Origin: Martinezella lusitana
GTDB taxonomy: Bacteria; Pseudomonadota; Alphaproteobacteria; Rhizobiales; Rhizobiaceae
Assembly: GCF_900094565.1 (NCBI RefSeq)
Contig: NZ_FMAF01000020.1
Location: 1-64,000, forward strand
Direction of reading: 5' to 3'
Length of the DNA: 64,000 bases
A program made the position numbers and the translations under genes. The notes below the pieces were generated by a model. That model was not told the origin of the DNA. It was given only the letters and a program-made list of their open reading frames with translations, and searched no databases. Shown in pieces: positions 16,964 to 24,447 of the stretch (position 1 is its first letter; each line of letters begins with the position of its first letter).

Positions 16964-18649
16964 TCACTTGGCCAGATAGCTGCGGATCACGGGATGCCGG
17001 AACAGGCCGAGGAGAATGGCGAAGGTCATGCCAAGACCTGCGCCGAACATTGCGCCGGCGATCAATCCGGCTATCATCATCACTTTCCGAGCCGGACCAT
17101 CCGCAGTCAGTGGCGGTTCCGCCTCGGAAATCACGCGAATATTGCTCTGCGACAGGTCCTGCGCATCGCTGCTCTGGCCGGATCGCTTGAGAAGCGACTC
17201 GTAGAGATCGCGGGTAGCGGCGGCCTTGCGCTGCAATTCGTTCAGACCGACGAGCTTGCCCGACGTATTGACCTGCGATGCTTTCTGCACCGCCAGCTCC
17301 TTGGCAATATCCTGCTCGGTCCCCTGCGCCTGCTCATAGTCGGCGCGCGCCGATGTCATCTGTCGCTGCAATTCGCTCCGTATTTCCGCGGCGAGGCTTT
17401 CCAGCGCGGATTTCGCCGCGAGCAGGCGGGGATGGCGGGCACCCAGCTGGCTCTGCAGGCTGCCGACATTGGCGGCAAGCGTCGCATATTGTTGGCGCAG
17501 GCTGCTCAGCGCCGTCGATGCCGTGCCGCCGGCAGGGTTGCTGGGGTTGTTGGCGACGACATCCTCGAAGCTCAGCTTGCCGGCCGCATCCGCCCGCGCC
17601 TTGGCCTCGATCGTCCTCTGCTGGGCGGTCACCAGCATGTCGTTCAGCGCCGTCAGGCGCTTGTCGGAGATCAGATTGCCCTCGACAGCAACCATGTCAT
17701 TGTCGGCGCGATAAGCCTCTACCGCTTTTTCAGCTGAAAGCACCTGCTGGCGCAGATCGTCAAGCCTGCTGTCCAGCGCGCTGTTGCTTGTCTTGAAGCT
17801 CTTCGCAGCAGCTCCGCTCTCTTCCTCGATGAAGGAGGAAACGAGCTGGTTGGCGATCTTTGCCGATTTCTGCGGATCGCGCGTCGTCACCTTCGCTGTT
17901 ACGACATAGGTGCTCGATTCGCGAGCGATCTGCACTGCCTTCGACAGGGTTGCCGTCGCTATGTATTTCGCTGCCTCGCCGGTGGCGCCGCCATCGAATT
18001 GCGGATCCTGATCGAGCTTCAAGGCGTCTACGACGCGGCCCAACACCCTACCCGAAGACAGGATCTGCGTCTGGCTGTCGATCATCGTCGTGATCAGTTC
18101 GGGAGCCGTCGGCGCCTGCTGCGAGGAATCGGCGCCTCCGTTGGGCCGAGGATCGAAATAAAGACTGGTCTCGGCCGAGAATTTCTGCGGGATGAGCGGA
18201 ATAACGGCAGCGCCCAGCACGGCGCAGACCACCGCCAAGGCGAGAACCAGAAACTTCTTTGCCCAGATCGAGCGAATGGCGGAGCGCAGATCGATCAATG
18301 GCGTATCTGCCGCAGGTATCGGCCCCGGTTGCGGAGCGACCGGCGGTACGGCAACGGTTGCCGGTTCCGTGAGCTGCGCGGCGGCGACAGCCAACGGCTC
18401 GACAGTTAGCGGCGGCGTCGCTTCCTTTTGAAGCTCGTGCCGGTCCGGCATCTGCCTGGGCGCGGAGTTGTTGCTGCTGGCCTGATCGACTGGTTCCGAT
18501 GATGTGTCGGCCTCTGCTTCGGCGACGAAGTCGCGCGGACGCAATACCGGACTGCGCAGACGCAGACCGTCGCGCTGCGCGTCAGACGGCTGCGTACCGC
18601 GCCAACCCGCAAGTCGGTTCGCTCTCCTGCTTTGTTCCATTGAGCTCAT
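16964..18649 (-). CDS. Wzz/GumC-type polysaccharide chain-length protein without kinase domain
   Basis: 561 residues. A proline-, glutamine- and alanine-rich cytoplasmic tail (1-120) precedes membrane segment 1 (about 132-154), a long periplasmic coiled-coil part (about 160-520) and membrane segment 2 (about 523-548). The chain ends ten or so residues later at VIRSYLAK. In related ExoP/GumC proteins a tyrosine autokinase often follows; here it is absent, and no kinase gene is adjacent. The protein should set chain length or help export with the Wzy-like polymerase. It is divergent from the GH5 gene, with a 195-base shared promoter region. Confidence 0.9.
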   Translation of the reverse strand: MSSMEQSRRANRLAGWRGTQPSDAQRDGLRLRSPVLRPRDFVAEAEADTSSEPVDQASSNNSAPRQMPDRHELQKEATPPLTVEPLAVAAAQLTEPATVAVPPVAPQPGPIPAADTPLIDLRSAIRSIWAKKFLVLALAVVCAVLGAAVIPLIPQKFSAETSLYFDPRPNGGADSSQQAPTAPELITTMIDSQTQILSSGRVLGRVVDALKLDQDPQFDGGATGEAAKYIATATLSKAVQIARESSTYVVTAKVTTRDPQKSAKIANQLVSSFIEEESGAAAKSFKTSNSALDSRLDDLRQQVLSAEKAVEAYRADNDMVAVEGNLISDKRLTALNDMLVTAQQRTIEAKARADAAGKLSFEDVVANNPSNPAGGTASTALSSLRQQYATLAANVGSLQSQLGARHPRLLAAKSALESLAAEIRSELQRQMTSARADYEQAQGTEQDIAKELAVQKASQVNTSGKLVGLNELQRKAAATRDLYESLLKRSGQSSDAQDLSQSNIRVISEAEPPLTADGPARKVMMIAGLIAGAMFGAGLGMTFAILLGLFRHPVIRSYLAK

Positions 18650-18844
18650 GTCAGACTTTCAATGCTCCGCAGGCCGATTCCACGCAGCAGATGCCGAGAG
18701 TTTAGAAATGTTTGGCTAACGGAACATTAAGGACACTCCCAGGAAGTCGCCATGCAGGCGCCGGTTCGGTCCGCCCCTTCATCATTATTCAATACCGTAG
18801 CCCTTATGAGAGCGACGTATTCTCGTGGACAACAGGAACGTGCA

Positions 18845-19924
18845 ATGACGGGATCGATGACGGAATTTCTGCGCCGCCTGCTGGCCGGGACGGTCATGCT
18901 GGCCGCAGCGGTGCAGGCAGACAGCGGTTTTGCCGCGACGCAGCTCTGCTATCGGGGTGTCAATCTTTCCGGCGCGGAGTACGGCGAGCGCGACGGCGTG
19001 GCCAATGTCAACTACACCTACCCATCCGAGGAGACGGTCGGTTATTTCGCGAGCAAGGGCATGAACGTCGTGCGCCTGCCTTTCCGCTGGGAGCGGCTGC
19101 AGCCTGTGCTCGGCCAGCCTTTCGACAGAGCGGAAATGCAGCGCTTGAAGGAGGCCGTCGACCTCATCCAGAAGCACGACATGGCCGTGGTTCTCGACCC
19201 ACACAATTTCGGCTACTACGACAAGACCCAGGTAACGCAAGCACCGGCAACGGATCTTGCCTTCGGCGATTTCTGGGCACGACTCGCCATCGAATTCGCC
19301 AATCGCAAGGGCGTCATCTTCGGACTGATGAACGAGCCGCACGACATCAGGGCGCCCGACTGGCTGGAGGCGGCCAATACGGCCATTCGCAGCATCCGCA
19401 CGGTTGGGGCACGCAACCTCATTCTCGTACCCGGCACGAACTGGACGGGGGCGCATAGCTGGTCTACCGACGTGCTGGGCGGCGGCGCCAACGGCACCGT
19501 CATGCTTGGGGTCAAAGATCCGCTCGATTTCTACGCCTTCGAATTCCATCAGTATCTCGATGCAGACAGTTCCGGGACGCATCCGGCATGCGATGGCAGC
19601 GACAGCGCGCGACAGGGATTGCTCGATGTCACGGACTGGCTACGCAACAACGGCAAGCGCGGCTTTCTTGGCGAATTCGGCGTGCCCGGCACACAGCCTT
19701 GCCTCGACGGGTTGAAGGCCGTTTTCGGCATCATGGCCGACAATAGCGATGTTTGGCTCGGCTGGAGCTATTGGGCAGCGGGCGAATGGTGGCCGCCAGA
19801 GGAGCCGATGAACGTGCAGCCACGCAACGGCAAGGACCGGCCGCAAATGAAGACGATCACGGCGGCAGTCGGCAAGAAAACACCCTTGGCGCCTGGCTGC
19901 ACAGCCGTCAAGCCGGCCGGCTGA
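18845..19924 (+). CDS. Secreted glycoside hydrolase family 5 (endoglucanase-like)
   Basis: 359 residues from the ATG at 18845, which has a GGAAC ribosome site; the frame is open further upstream but only this start gives a signal peptide (LLAGTVMLAAAVQADSGFAA). The GH5 acid/base glutamate is in FGLMNEPHD and the nucleophile glutamate in GFLGEFGVPG; RGVNLSGAEYG and NVVRLPFRWERL are typical early strands. It cleaves beta-1,4-glucan-like chains in the periplasm or outside the cell. Within this cluster it more likely trims or releases the polysaccharide made here than degrades plant cellulose (inference). Confidence 0.9.
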   Translation: MTGSMTEFLRRLLAGTVMLAAAVQADSGFAATQLCYRGVNLSGAEYGERDGVANVNYTYPSEETVGYFASKGMNVVRLPFRWERLQPVLGQPFDRAEMQRLKEAVDLIQKHDMAVVLDPHNFGYYDKTQVTQAPATDLAFGDFWARLAIEFANRKGVIFGLMNEPHDIRAPDWLEAANTAIRSIRTVGARNLILVPGTNWTGAHSWSTDVLGGGANGTVMLGVKDPLDFYAFEFHQYLDADSSGTHPACDGSDSARQGLLDVTDWLRNNGKRGFLGEFGVPGTQPCLDGLKAVFGIMADNSDVWLGWSYWAAGEWWPPEEPMNVQPRNGKDRPQMKTITAAVGKKTPLAPGCTAVKPAG

Positions 19925-19978
19925 TCGGCTGAACTTCCGCGACCGGAGCAAGGTGGTTCGGCTTTTCACTGAAAGTCT

Positions 19979-20058
19979 GAGCCGCTCCAGTTCCTTGTTT
20001 TCCAGCACATCCGGACGGAAAACCGCTACGCGCTTTTCCCGGAATTGCTCCAGCGGTT
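19979..20058. repeat. Palindromic repeat (GCAATTCCGGACGG type), copy 2
   Basis: Contains CATCCGGACGGAAAACCGCT and CTTTTCCCGGAATTGCTCCA, with outer arms GCCGCTCCAG and CTCCAGCGG. It fills the middle of the 205-base gap between the GH5 gene and the Wzy-like gene. Closely matches the copies at 14711 and 35343. Confidence 0.75.
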
Positions 20059-20129
20059 AGCGCTTTGTCACGAATCACGGGACTGCTATCGTTGTGACAG
20101 CCAAAGCATGCGGCAGTCGTGGACGACAG

Positions 20130-21374
20130 ATGAGAAGCCTCACAGACAAACAGCGTATCGATTATCCGATCCTGGCGATCACGCTGTTTTCGGTGCTCTA
20201 CAACTGCATCCTCGCCTATATCAACCACAACATCATGCCGCTCTCGATCTCGCACGTCGTGCTGTGCGAGGGTCTGATGATGATCTCCAGCGTGGCTTTC
20301 ATCCTGAAGAAGGGGATTTACGAGGAAGACCTGCCGATCGTCCTGTTTCTCGGCTTCGCGCTGGTCATCACGATCTACATCATCGTCTTCAACCGCCTGA
20401 CCTTCATCGACCAGTTCCGCAACATTCTGATCATCTTCGCCTTTGCCGGCATCGGCAGCTGGGCGAGCGAGAGAACGGTGAAGCTCGCTTTCCGGATCGC
20501 CTGCATAGCAGTGCTGTTGTTTCTCGTCTGCGAAATCGTCAGCACGCCCTTTTATGTCAGCCTGTTCCATCCCGGCGAATATTTCGAGAATACGCGCGGC
20601 ATCAAGCAGGTGAGCTTCAACTCGACCGGCCTTTTCGCCAATGCCCTCGGCTTCCAGGGGCGCTTCTCCTTCGGCCTCATCGATCACCGCTCGTCATCGA
20701 TCTTCCTGGAACAGGTGTCGCTCGCCAATTTCTGCGGCGTCATCGTCATCTACCTGCTCTCCTTCTGGCCGAAGCTCGCCCTTCTTGAAAAGGCGCTGTG
20801 CATCTCGACTGTGCTTTTGATCCTGCTCACCAATGACACCCGCACGATGCTGATTTTTTCCTGCGTCAGCATCGGAGGCTATTTTCTGTTTCCGAAAATC
20901 CCGAAGGCATTCAATCTGACGCTGATGCCGGTCATTATCCTCATCGGCTTCTTCGTGCATTTCATGAAGCCGGACGAGGTTGGCGACAATTTCACCGGGC
21001 GCATCGGGGTCACGATCAAGAAGATGCTGGACCTCGACATCCAGGCAATGCTCGGCCTGTCGATCTCGCGTATCGGCGAATTTGCCGACAGCGGCTATGT
21101 CTATCTCATCTACGGATCGACGATTTTCGGCCTCATCGTCTTCTGGCTCTTCGTCTGCCTCTATCCGGCCGGAAGGACGGCGGCGCAAAGACGCTGTGCG
21201 CATTCACTCTCTCTTTTCATTTTTCTGAATATGATGATCGGCGGTACGGCGATCTTTTCCATCAAGATCGCCGGGCTGCTCTGGCTGCTCGTCGGTTACA
21301 TGCGTGTTTCCGACAACCCGCGCGCCGTTCGGGTGCAGTCGGAAAACCTAAATGAAAGTAGAGTGCCGGGCTGA
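20130..21374 (+). CDS. Wzy-like polysaccharide polymerase / O-antigen ligase family membrane protein
   Basis: 414 residues from the ATG at 20130. Roughly ten to twelve hydrophobic segments and a large extracytoplasmic loop, between about 270 and 340, are the pattern of Wzy polymerases and WaaL-type ligases. Such proteins have little sequence conservation, so the call rests on topology and on the neighbours (chain-length protein, nucleotide-sugar dehydratase, acyltransferase). It would join repeat units at the periplasmic face. An in-frame GTG at 20094 would add a short hydrophilic stretch. The acyltransferase gene follows after 38 bases. Confidence 0.78.
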   Translation: MRSLTDKQRIDYPILAITLFSVLYNCILAYINHNIMPLSISHVVLCEGLMMISSVAFILKKGIYEEDLPIVLFLGFALVITIYIIVFNRLTFIDQFRNILIIFAFAGIGSWASERTVKLAFRIACIAVLLFLVCEIVSTPFYVSLFHPGEYFENTRGIKQVSFNSTGLFANALGFQGRFSFGLIDHRSSSIFLEQVSLANFCGVIVIYLLSFWPKLALLEKALCISTVLLILLTNDTRTMLIFSCVSIGGYFLFPKIPKAFNLTLMPVIILIGFFVHFMKPDEVGDNFTGRIGVTIKKMLDLDIQAMLGLSISRIGEFADSGYVYLIYGSTIFGLIVFWLFVCLYPAGRTAAQRRCAHSLSLFIFLNMMIGGTAIFSIKIAGLLWLLVGYMRVSDNPRAVRVQSENLNESRVPG

Positions 21375-21412
21375 CGACCATTCACGTCGGCAACGGCCGC
21401 GTGAGGATCGAG

Positions 21413-22438
21413 ATGCTTGTTCAGTTGCAGTATCTGCGTGCCATCGCCGCGCTGATGGTCGTCTATTTTCATTCGATACTACAGGTGTCGAAGGTCCAGC
21501 CCGACTTCCAGACGGATTTCTACCTTTCCGGCGAAACCGGCGTCGACATTTTCTTCGTGCTCAGCGGCTTCGTCATGTGGCTCACCACTGCCGGGCGTGA
21601 AATACGTCCGCTGGATTTCTACCGACGCCGCATCCAGCGCATCGTGCCGCTCTACTGGCTGGCGACCTTGTTCGCAGCGAGCGTGGCACTTCTCGCTCCG
21701 ACATTATTGAAGTCGACGGTCTTCGATCTTCCGCATCTGATTGCCTCGCTCTTTTTCCTTCCCTGGAAAAATCCCGCCGATCCGACGATGGCGGTCCCGG
21801 TGGTCGTTCCGGGCTGGACGCTCAATTACGAAATGTTCTTCTATTTCGTGTTCGGCTTGCTGCTGCTCGTGCGCGAAAAATATCGCATTGCGGCACTCTT
21901 TGCGACGATGACGACGATCATTCTCGTCTGCCGCTTCATGCCGGGCGGCATGACGGCGGCCAAATTCTACAGCGACCCGATCATCTACGAATTCCTGGCA
22001 GGCGTGGTTCTCGCCAAGCTCTATCTCGACAAGATCCTGCTGCCGCAGGCGGTTGCCTGGCCGGCGCTGGTGGTGGGATTCTCCTTTCTGCTGATCAACG
22101 AGGCACTTTGCGACGCCAGCACCCGCGCCTATACGTGGGGCATCCCGGCGATCGTCATCCTGTATTCGGCCGTGTCGATCGACTTTTCGAAGCTTCCGGT
22201 CATCGCGACGCTGAACTATCTCGGCGATGCCTCCTATAGCATCTATCTCACCCACGCCTTCACGCTCGCATTTCTACGTATCATTTGCGTCCATCTGAAC
22301 ATCCAGATTCTGACAAGTCCTCCGGTCTTCATCGTCAGCTGCATCATCTGCTCGGCAATTGGCGGCGCCATCATTCATGAGCTGACGACACCCAGCCGCT
22401 GGCGGAAATGGAAGAGGAAGCGCGCGGTCGCCGCTTGA
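21413..22438 (+). CDS. Acyltransferase family 3 (polysaccharide O-acetyltransferase)
   Basis: 341 residues from the ATG at 21413, which has a GAGG ribosome site six bases upstream; an in-frame GTG at 21401 is less likely. LQYLRAIAALMVVYFHS carries the family's conserved Arg and His of the first membrane helix, and GVDIFFVLSGFVMW is the second signature. About ten membrane helices are visible. The family moves acetyl or other acyl groups onto sugars of exported glycans, here presumably the polymer made by the neighbouring genes. Confidence 0.92.
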   Translation: MLVQLQYLRAIAALMVVYFHSILQVSKVQPDFQTDFYLSGETGVDIFFVLSGFVMWLTTAGREIRPLDFYRRRIQRIVPLYWLATLFAASVALLAPTLLKSTVFDLPHLIASLFFLPWKNPADPTMAVPVVVPGWTLNYEMFFYFVFGLLLLVREKYRIAALFATMTTIILVCRFMPGGMTAAKFYSDPIIYEFLAGVVLAKLYLDKILLPQAVAWPALVVGFSFLLINEALCDASTRAYTWGIPAIVILYSAVSIDFSKLPVIATLNYLGDASYSIYLTHAFTLAFLRIICVHLNIQILTSPPVFIVSCIICSAIGGAIIHELTTPSRWRKWKRKRAVAA

Positions 22439-22629
22439 CCGCCTCCTATCAGATTTTTTGGCGTCTGCTCTCAAGACGACGGGGATACGCGGCTTAAAGG
22501 CGCAATGGGAACGGAGTTTTCCGCCGCCTGTCATAAGCTTTGTCCCACGTTCGGATCGGGGAGCTTTTCCCTGAGTGCTGATTGCGATAAGCGAGCGGCG
22601 ACGATGAGCCGTTCTACGAGGGAAGAGAC

Positions 22630-23514
22630 ATGAAGAACTATGTACTGACTGTATCGTGCAAGTCGACGCGCGGGATCGTTGCGGCGATCGCCAATTATCT
22701 GGCCGACCAGGGCTGCAACATCGTCGATTCCAGCCAGTTCGACGATCTCGACACCGGCAAGTTCTTCATGCGCGTCTCCTTCATCTCCGAGCAAGGGGTC
22801 GGCCTGGAGGCGCTGGTCGAAGGCTTCAAGCCGGTCGCCGCCAAGTTCGAGATGGAGGCCGAGATCCATGATGGCAAGAAGCGCATGAAGGTGCTCTTGA
22901 TGGTCTCGCGCTTCGGCCATTGTCTCAACGACCTGCTCTATCGCTGGAAGATCGGCGCGCTGCCGATCGACATCGTCGGCGTCGTCTCCAACCATTTCGA
23001 TTACCAGAAAGTCGTGGTCAACCACGACATCCCCTTCCACCATATTCCGGTGACGAAGGCCAACAAGCCGCAGGCGGAAGCACGGATCATGGAGGTGGTC
23101 GAGCAGACCGGCACCGAACTGATCGTGCTGGCCCGCTACATGCAGATCCTGTCGGATTCCATGTGCCAGAAGATGTCTGGCCGCATCATCAACATCCATC
23201 ATTCCTTCCTGCCGTCCTTCAAGGGGGCGAACCCCTACAAGCAGGCCTATGAGCGCGGCGTGAAGCTGATCGGGGCGACGGCGCATTACGTGACGGCCGA
23301 TCTCGACGAAGGCCCGATCATCGAGCAGGACACGGCCCGCATCACGCATGCGCAGTCGGCCGACGATTACGTCTCGATCGGCCGCGACGTCGAGAGCCAG
23401 GTGCTGGCCCGCGCCATCCATGCGCATATCCACTACCGCACCTTCCTCAACGGCAACCGCACCATCGTCTTCCCGGCAAGCCCGGGAAGCTATGCATCCG
23501 AACGGATGGGGTGA
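22630..23514 (+). CDS. purU: Formyltetrahydrofolate deformylase
   Basis: 294 residues, normal length. Hydrolyses 10-formyl-THF to THF and formate, balancing the one-carbon pool and feeding formate to purine synthesis. The N-terminal ACT domain (1-85, YVLTVSCKSTRGIVAAIANYLAD) and C-terminal formyltransferase fold (about 88-290) are both present. The catalytic Asn-His-Asp set is visible as NIHHSF (Asn, His) and ADLDEGPII (Asp). An AGGGAAGAG ribosome site precedes the ATG. The 191-base gap upstream shows no gene or recognisable riboswitch. Confidence 0.96.
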   Translation: MKNYVLTVSCKSTRGIVAAIANYLADQGCNIVDSSQFDDLDTGKFFMRVSFISEQGVGLEALVEGFKPVAAKFEMEAEIHDGKKRMKVLLMVSRFGHCLNDLLYRWKIGALPIDIVGVVSNHFDYQKVVVNHDIPFHHIPVTKANKPQAEARIMEVVEQTGTELIVLARYMQILSDSMCQKMSGRIINIHHSFLPSFKGANPYKQAYERGVKLIGATAHYVTADLDEGPIIEQDTARITHAQSADDYVSIGRDVESQVLARAIHAHIHYRTFLNGNRTIVFPASPGSYASERMG

Positions 23515-23546
23515 GCCCCGATCGTTCGATCCACGGCCTTTCCCGA

Positions 23547-24104
23547 TTACAGCATCCGCCGCAGCACCTCATCCTTTCGGAAGAGGTGGTGCCAGAGGGC
23601 TGCCACGACATGCAAGCTGACGATCGCATATAGGCAATAGGCGCCGTATTCATGGATTTCGGCGGCCATTCTCTCCAGCGGCTTGTCGAGCGGCAGGAGA
23701 TTAGGCCACTGGAAAAGCCCGAACCACGGCAGGTCGTGACCGCCGGCCGCGGAGGTCGTGTAGCCTGCGAGCGGCATGAGGATCATCAGCCCATAAAGCA
23801 GGATATGCACGCCCCGCGCCGCATAGTGGTTGAGGGCGTCGAGCGGCTGCCGATATGCGGGCTCGCCGAAAGAAAACCTGAGCGGCAGGCGGATTGCAAT
23901 CAACGCCAGCGCCGTCATGCCGAGCGATTTATGCACATCGAGAAGGCCGCGGCGAAGCGCGGAGCCCGGCACGAGATACGAGCAATAAAGGCCAAGGCCA
24001 AGAGCTGAGATGATCACAATGGCCATAGTCCAGTGCAGGATTCGCTGCGACGGTCGATATCGGAGTGTTGGCGTATCGGACGAGGCCTCGGTAGTGTTCG
24101 GCAT
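23547..24104 (-). CDS. Cytochrome b561 family protein
   Basis: 185 residues with four membrane helices and histidines placed for two b-type haems: QRILHWTMA in helix 1, LLDVHKSLG in helix 2, AARGVHILLYG in helix 3 and VSLHVVAALWHHLF in helix 4. Bacterial members (CybB-like) pass electrons from quinol or act as superoxide:quinone oxidoreductases in the inner membrane. It is convergent with purU, 32 bases away. No partner gene such as a YceI-like protein lies beside it. Confidence 0.92.
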   Translation of the reverse strand: MPNTTEASSDTPTLRYRPSQRILHWTMAIVIISALGLGLYCSYLVPGSALRRGLLDVHKSLGMTALALIAIRLPLRFSFGEPAYRQPLDALNHYAARGVHILLYGLMILMPLAGYTTSAAGGHDLPWFGLFQWPNLLPLDKPLERMAAEIHEYGAYCLYAIVSLHVVAALWHHLFRKDEVLRRML

Positions 24105-24447
24105 ATGCTGGTTCTCCGGTGGTCATGGGATTTCGGCGCAAATGGGTTGATCGTCCGGAACCTGGCTGATTTGAAGGCTTGTCAATTCACCTTCTCGCGA
24201 GCTGTGACGCCCGCAATCCGAAGCGCGATTGATGTCGTGCCAAAGGCGAAAACCCTTAGCGAGGCGATGGAAATCGTCCGGCGAGACGCGGGCCGGTTGC
24301 AGCTATTCGACTGAGGTCGACATCTGGGCGGAAGCCGCGCGAAGCCTATCTTCCGACTTATGTTCGATCACCCTATCTGTTTTCGGTGATTTTCTTTAGG
24401 ATGGAATGGTTTAGTGTCGACGCAAATGAACCGTCCGGGGGGATGCC
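24105..24447. other. Intergenic region without a convincing gene
   Basis: This holds the 5' sides of the b561 gene (minus) and the fusion gene (plus). A frame ending at 24314 could encode a short tail (KTLSEAMEIVRRDAGRLQLF), but its 5' half runs antisense through the b561 gene and it has no ribosome site. Promoter elements were not clear. TTTTCTTTAGGATGG at about 24389 is AT-rich and precedes the fusion gene. Confidence 0.4.

Noticed and set aside
22439..22629. A riboswitch upstream of purU
   Set aside because: I found no recognisable glycine, THF or purine riboswitch core; only an ordinary leader with a good ribosome site is visible.
24033..24314. A 93-codon frame upstream of the kinase/lyase fusion
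   Set aside because: It starts antisense inside the cytochrome b561 gene, lacks a ribosome site and shows no family features.
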